Below are positions 57,201 to 64,000 of a stretch of DNA of 64,000 nt, in pieces (the stretch's first letter is position 1; each line of letters begins with the position of its first letter). The notes under the pieces were generated by a model. It did no database searches. It worked only from the letters and a program-made list of their open reading frames with translations, and had not been told where the DNA came from. A program made the translations under genes and the position numbers. Origin of the DNA: Populus alba (Eukaryota; Streptophyta; Magnoliopsida; Malpighiales; Salicaceae); the NCBI RefSeq assembly GCF_005239225.2, contig NC_133293.1:16584333-16648332 (forward strand). Reading direction: 5' to 3'.

Positions 57201-60200
57201 AATTAGTCACATACCTAACAATGGTCTCATGGATTACTTAGATGCCATTTACAAAACTTGTTCTTATTTTTCTAATTAATTCTGATTGAAATTAAAATTT
57301 ATCTAAATTAAATTTGATAAAAGTTGTTTATATGTAGAAGAAGTAAGTTAAATATGCGAACTTATCCTTTTTCTTTATAGAGAAGTAAATAAATATGTGG
57401 ACACTACCCTTTTCATTTTTGTTTTTTTTTCCTTTATTTTCATTAGATAGCTAAGTGTAGTTATTTTGAATTCTTTTTTTTAATGATTTATTATTTGTTT
57501 TAAGTCAAGTTTTCCTAAAATTGAGGACAAATTAGTGGTAGTATATTTTTAGTTTTTAGATTAAATATATGTTTAAAATTATGTTACTATTATTTAAAAA
57601 TTCAATATTGTATTATAATTTATCACTTACGAAGTGATTTATTCTTAAAAAAGAAAAGCTAATCAATTTCAATAAAACTTTATTTCAAAATCTAGAGATA
57701 TAGAAAATTTAATGATATTTTTTTAAAAAGGAAATTTCCTCAAGAAAGCAAAAAAAAGAAAAAAAAAATTGAATGGCAAATTTTCATAAAAAAAATTACA
57801 AATTAGAATCACCACGGTTTTTCCTCTAATTGAATATATGTTTTTGTGAAGTTATAGAATAATACAAGTAGTAATCGGAAGAAATTAGTTTTATATATAT
57901 ATTATTATATTTTAAAATTCATATCATGAAATATACACTCATATATTTGAAGTTGCTGAATTTCTATAAACATTATCATAGTTTTAATTATTGTCCACAA
58001 AGAAGTTATAAAGGTTAAAAAGAATTAAGATTCAAATATTTTAATTGTACCTACTCATTGCGCAACATTTGGATTGTATTATTATTGCCTAAAATAGAAA
58101 CTATTTAAAAATATGAATCAGTAAGAAACTCAAAAAAATATTTGATTAAAAATAAATTCCACAAAGAGGTAGAATAAAAAAGATCGATAAAGCTGTTATA
58201 ATTTGTTTTTTTATTTATTTAATGCAAATTTGTCATGCAAATTCATTTATCACATTCTGTCTCTGTCTTCGAGTGAAACAATTTAAAATATATGATAGAT
58301 TTCAATACTAATTTGGAATTTTAAATAAGAGTTGTTTCTAGGCATTAATTATTTTTGTAAGGTTGCGTGGAGAATTGAAAAAATAGTGATTATTTTTCAT
58401 TATATTTAAGGAAACTTGATTTTGAGCAAAAAAAAAAAAAAAATCAAATCATGAAAAAAAGAAGAAGAAAGAAATGAAATAAAAGTTGTTTCTAGGCGAA
58501 CATGTGCTAGGCGTAGGTGTTATAGCTTGGCAAGCTAGGTCCATGCGCCTTGGCTGGCTGAGGTAGTCTTTATTTTATACTCTTATTGAAGAGGTCGTCT
58601 TGACATGTTTGTCCCTTGAATGTGCTCCCCCGATCACTGGAAAACCGAGCTCCTCTGTCAGCCATGGCATTCCAATCACTATTTTTACCTCAAAATCATT
58701 CCCACAACCTCCACATACCCATTAACAACTTTATATTCCATTTTAATCAACTTTAAAACCCCAAAAATTCAAACCAAAATTTTGAAACTAATTTGTTTTT
58801 GGTTTAAATCTCCATTTTTCATGGACCAATGAGTTGTGGTGGGAATCAATCAACTAAATGACCAAGGGAAATACAATGACACATTTTCATTGGGAAACTC
58901 ACCAAAAAAGTGGTGGCCAACACCTTCCTCTTGCCTTTTATCTCGTCCATTTTCACTCCTCACCCAATAAAAAAACACTATAGAATCGAAGTGTAAATAT
59001 AGCAAAAAAACATGGAAATAAAGGAAACAATATACAAAGTCTAACTTCTTAAATACCCTGAAAAATATATAAAACCTCAAAAAAAGCCACTCAGTAACAG
59101 TAATTGAACAGTTAAAGAGACCCTCCTTTAGTTTAGTATCTTATAAATATAAATTTGGAGCAACAATGTTGATGTTGGTAATTTAGCAATATTTTGATCC
59201 TAGAGTTTTTCTGTACATATTGGCCTTGTATGCTGATGGACATGGCCACCTGCCATTTACCCATTGAATGTGGCTGCCATGTCTCCCACCAGTATGTGCT
59301 TTGTCTGCAATACCTCTGGTTGCATGGTATGTTTTACCTTGACACAATAGCTGAATCACTTTATTATTGCAAGTAGCTAATGTAAATCTTATGTAGAAGA
59401 AACATAATGATGGCTGATGTATAGGAGTTAGTAAGAGAGGGAACCAAATTCTACTCTTCCCCAGCTTGGAAGCCTTGTCGGATGAAAATCACTTACAGTA
59501 GAATAAGATGAAAATGAATGTCAAATGAATGGGAGAATAATTTCCTATACCCCAAGCACCAGCAGGAAAATAAATTTCTGATGCATGGGATGTCGGAAAT
59601 TAACATCAGAATGCGACTGGAATTTGTCTCAAATTCCTATTTTTAGAGATAATTCACCATTCCTGTGCAGCAAGGACCAGGGTTTATGGAAAGTTTGTGG
59701 AATTTAATGGTCTTCATCCTAAACAGTTCAGTGTTCCTCTTATGGGATAGCATTAAGGACAGACATATGATTTTCGTAGAACAAGTATCTGCAGTAAGAA
59801 CAGATGTTGACTCCAATGATGACCATAATTCGTACCGTGAGGACTTGAAATCTTAACCATGATTTGTTTCTTTTGTGGCTGAATTGGTAGGTAACTTATA
59901 AAGTGATTCATGCCAGATTGTGCTTTGGTGACTCTTTGTACTTGCAGTTTGGAATAAACCAATTGATAGAGATGAAGAATGTCCATGATTTTTTTCTTAC
60001 ATAAATGTACTCAGTAATCCCAATGATATAGTGAACGGTGAGCATCTCTGATGTATGTTTGCCAGCATAACCAGTAGTACAAAGCTAGTGGTTCCATGAA
60101 CTCTCAAGAGTTCATTTGTTTATGAAGTTATATCCTTGAGATATGGGAGATGTTATGGCTAGGAGAAAAGGTCCAGCCAGTGGAGTAAATCAACAATTCT

Positions 60201-63140
60201 TAGCATGTTGTGGTATGTGGTTTTTCTTAGCCAATTGATTCATGAGATTCACACTATCATTGGAGCATTTTAGTTAAAAATTTGTGTGGAAATGCATGCA
60301 TACACATGCAGTCACATTGGTTGGAGAAAGGATAGTTACTGTAGGGATTTTCTAGATGCAGTATGTGGGACTGGTGGTTAGCATGTTGCTCAAGTGAGTA
60401 AGAGGGATTCTCTAAGATGAACCGAGAATGTGCAGTATTAGTTTCAATAAGGCATGTTTTTTTCATCTTCATGGTCATCAAAATGCCTCCAAACATTTTC
60501 TTGCTGCTGAAGGGCTCAAATTTGTAAGACCTGAAGAGCCAAACTCCCTTGATAGGAGAACAGTTTGTTGTTTACATTTTTCTTTTTTCTTCTTTTGCCA
60601 CTGCTTTTGCAAACCCCAGCAAAGTCACCTCGCTCAAAATGAGTGCACATTGTGATTGAGCAAGAAAGACAGTTTAGATTTCTAGACTTATTTATCTTAT
60701 CACCCCGTCAGAAAATTTAGGATTTCATGGAACCCAGTGAATAAATTGTGGGAGTCTATGAGATGGCCTTCTCTAGTGCTAAAGTCCTGCTCTAGTGCCA
60801 ATTTGCAATGTGTAATTGATTTTACCAGCGATCTAGGCATTAGTCATTACATGACAAGAAACCCTTGATGATACCTCCACTTAGGCAAAACAAAATTGAT
60901 GACTTGTGCAATCATGTGGCCTGATATGATATATCATGCAAATCATATATCTTGCTTTTATGGCCATAGAATAGTTTTAGTATTTGCTGCTGTGGAAACA
61001 TATTTTTTCCCCTGCAAGATGCATTTGTTATATCAAATGGTTTTAGTGGATGTTCTAACTTTATGTGTGCCACCATGGCGACCCAGTGTCCATTTTCTAA
61101 TTACCAAATACTATTTCTGTGTATATATGTGAGGCTCAAGAAAAGACACTGATTGTAAGCATCTTCATCACACTCTGTTTTTTTTTTTTTCTCTATTTTT
61201 TTATATAAAAAAAAATCTAAACCAGCAACTCCAAATTCCACTCATTGACCCAAGCCCAAAATTATCACTGAAGATGTACAAAATAGGAAACTCAAATAAG
61301 AAAATCTATTGGGATTATTATTGGATCTGACCGTATCTGCTACTCTTCTCCAAATTAGTAAACTAAATACAGAAAAGTGGTTCATATATTTTTCTTAGCC
61401 ATCTGACTTGGCTAAGAAAGTTATGAGCTGGCTACAATTAATATCTCAGATAGACATAAATGGTATTTTCTTATTCAAATGTGAAAGTATAACTATTACT
61501 AGTATGAATGGCAAGGACAACTAATCTTGTTAAATGCGTGATGCAACGAATGTGTGCAGCAATGAAATTATTTTTAGAAGCACTTTATCTAAATTATGTG
61601 ATTTTTTATTTATTTTATGGTCTAGTGATATTTTAAATGAGGGTTGCCTGCAAAATCTACTCATTCCAGAATTACATGTTACTTCATTTTAGCAAAAGCT
61701 AAGAGCATGATACAGTGAATTAGTTTTGCTTATGCAATTGTTACATCAACAGAATTATTGATTGAGGCAAGCTCTTTTTCGATTATTTGATTTTCTTTAC
61801 TTCTCTTTAATTTATGGTTTAGTGACTTTGTAACTGTGTTCCTACTATATGCAATCATTTTTGAAAGCGGAATTGCATGTTACAATGTATCTGTTTGAGT
61901 AAATAATTGACCAAAAAACAATGACAATGAAACTCTTTTGTATTATATATTTATCAGCCACATGGTCCTTACATTTAATAATCTGCAATATGGTTGGTAA
62001 GTTTATGGTCAAATCAAATGAGATTGTGTCTATTAACGGTCATGGATAACAAGAAACGAATAACAGAAAACGGTTACTCCTTTTCTGCATCAGTCGTGAT
62101 CCTTGCTCAGTTTTGAAAGTTTTTCCACATGGAAGATCATGCTAAAATGTACTTTATTTTGTACATTCACTTTAAATATCTTTAATGTTATTCTGTCATT
62201 ATAAAGTGCATGTCGACCAATAATTTGTATTGTGATTACTCCCTTTATAATCTCTATTTTTTTTAATGTTTTTCCCCATTACAAAATCAAGCCTGAAACT
62301 CTTTCTTTCCACCTCTTCCTCAAAAATAAACAAGTAAAACTCTTTCTCACCCTCCTGTTTTGCTCTCTTTTATTAATGAAAGCAAGAACGGAGAGAATGA
62401 GTAAACAAGGAAAGAAGAGGGAGATAACTCAGGAAGAAATAAAATTCCTGAGCCAGCACCATGTGTCACTCTTCATTCAATTGCATGCTTCTAACTGTCA
62501 CCTCTACAGCTCACCAATACCTTCCAAACTCTACATATGCCCACACTCTCCCCTTATAAACTCTCTTTTTGTATACCTATTTTCTCACCCACTCATTTCT
62601 ACACTCCTTGGAATTCTATTACCAGGCTTCTTTAGTTTTAGGCAACCTCTGTCTTTAAATCATAAGTGCACAATTCATTTATGTATGCAACTTTTCCCAA
62701 TATTTATATGCTATTGTTTTCTTGATTCTGCTAAAAATTGCATCGTTGTCATGTTTTAATCCTCTGCTGCCAATTTTTTTAAGTAGAATGTTGAGGCAAT
62801 AAATAGTTTGCTCAAAAAGAAAAGATTTTGTAGTGCTTGAGTTATGACTGTGCTGGCTTTTAGTAGCAATTTCTTTTAAAGAGCATATGCTAAAGGTGGA
62901 AGCCAATTTCTAGTCCATGGGATTAAAAATGTTTGAGTTGTTAAATGCAAACCTAATGGCCAGATCTGCCCTTTCTAACATAATTGTTACTTTACCAGTA
63001 TCAATACTGATTAGGAGTATTGATGTTTGAATTCTGTTTTCTTTTGTTTGATGTGATTGTAGTCGTTTAATGTATGGGAATAATGCAGAACTTCCTTGGA
63101 GCTTTGCTCTGATTTAGTTGCTCTGCCAAGCCTTGTAAGA
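57201..63140. other. Long intergenic stretch, no gene supported
   Basis: 57.2-58.5 kb is AT-rich. From about 59.1 to 63.1 kb the composition is more balanced, with T-rich tracts and many short frames such as 59194-59376, 59665-59856, 60428-60655 and 62232-62759. None resembles a known protein and none chains through splice sites. It may hold the promoter, leader exons or introns of the CHR4-like gene, or a noncoding transcript. Confidence 0.4.
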
Positions 63141-63154
63141 AGACATATTCAAGG

Positions 63155-63934
<780 letters not shown>

Positions 63935-64000
63935 TAAACATTTTATGTCTCAGTTTTCCCTTTTCCTTTGATCAATGTTCTAATTATCACAAAGACTGAT

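Noticed and set aside
62232..62759. 175-residue plus-strand frame
   Set aside because: The frame opens without an ATG, is low in charged residues and rich in Phe/Leu from T-rich DNA. Looks like noncoding sequence.

Overview
This is a 64 kb window of nuclear plant DNA, AT-rich between genes. The genes have many introns and are mostly GT-AG spliced. Plastid-targeted proteins, an apoplastic ascorbate oxidase and the dispersed short AT-rich repeats all point to a woody eudicot. Populus or another member of the Salicaceae is my best guess, but that is inference. I built gene models by hand from splice sites, reading-frame phase and family knowledge. Every complete model closes in frame from ATG to stop.

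Layout, left to right: (1) 1-2.3 kb, intergenic, with repeats and two foldback structures. (2) 2547-3635 (+), intronless BYPASS1-family gene. (3) 5461-11884 (-), 12-exon U-box protein of the PUB62 type, with several local duplications inside its introns. (4) 12-17.8 kb, repeat-rich, with one unresolved stretch (15.4-17.1 kb) that may be transcribed. (5) 17846-20596 (-), three-exon CHX cation/H+ antiporter with a divergent membrane core. (6) 21698-31325 (-), 19-exon FTSH12, a plastid AAA metalloprotease. (7) 33312-36410 (-), seven-exon plastid M41-like metalloprotease without an AAA domain (VIR3 type). (8) 38567-39177, a non-autonomous hAT-like element with a perfect 8-bp target duplication. 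(9) 39921-43191 (+), plastid phosphoglycerate kinase. (10) 46133-49076 (+), cytosolic phosphoglycerate kinase, head-to-tail with the previous gene. (11) 51063-53231 (+), secreted L-ascorbate oxidase. (12) 54.9-55.1 kb, a possible decayed fragment of a CHR4-type CHD3 remodeler. (13) 63.1-64 kb (+), the 5' part of a CHR4-like PHD-finger gene that runs off the window.

The most informative region is 21.7-49.1 kb. FTSH12, the VIR3-type protein and plastid PGK all act in chloroplasts, and cytosolic PGK lies beside its plastid paralog. As I recall the Arabidopsis locus numbers, FTSH12 (At1g79560) neighbours a cytosolic PGK (At1g79550), and VIR3 (At1g56180) neighbours a plastid PGK (At1g56190). The window would then hold an unfractionated ancestral block that Arabidopsis has split over two segments. 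Three introns in the two protease genes can only be closed in frame with GC-AG boundaries.

I see no CRISPR array, prokaryotic-type system, rRNA or convincing tRNA here, and nothing that I can defend as a new molecular system.
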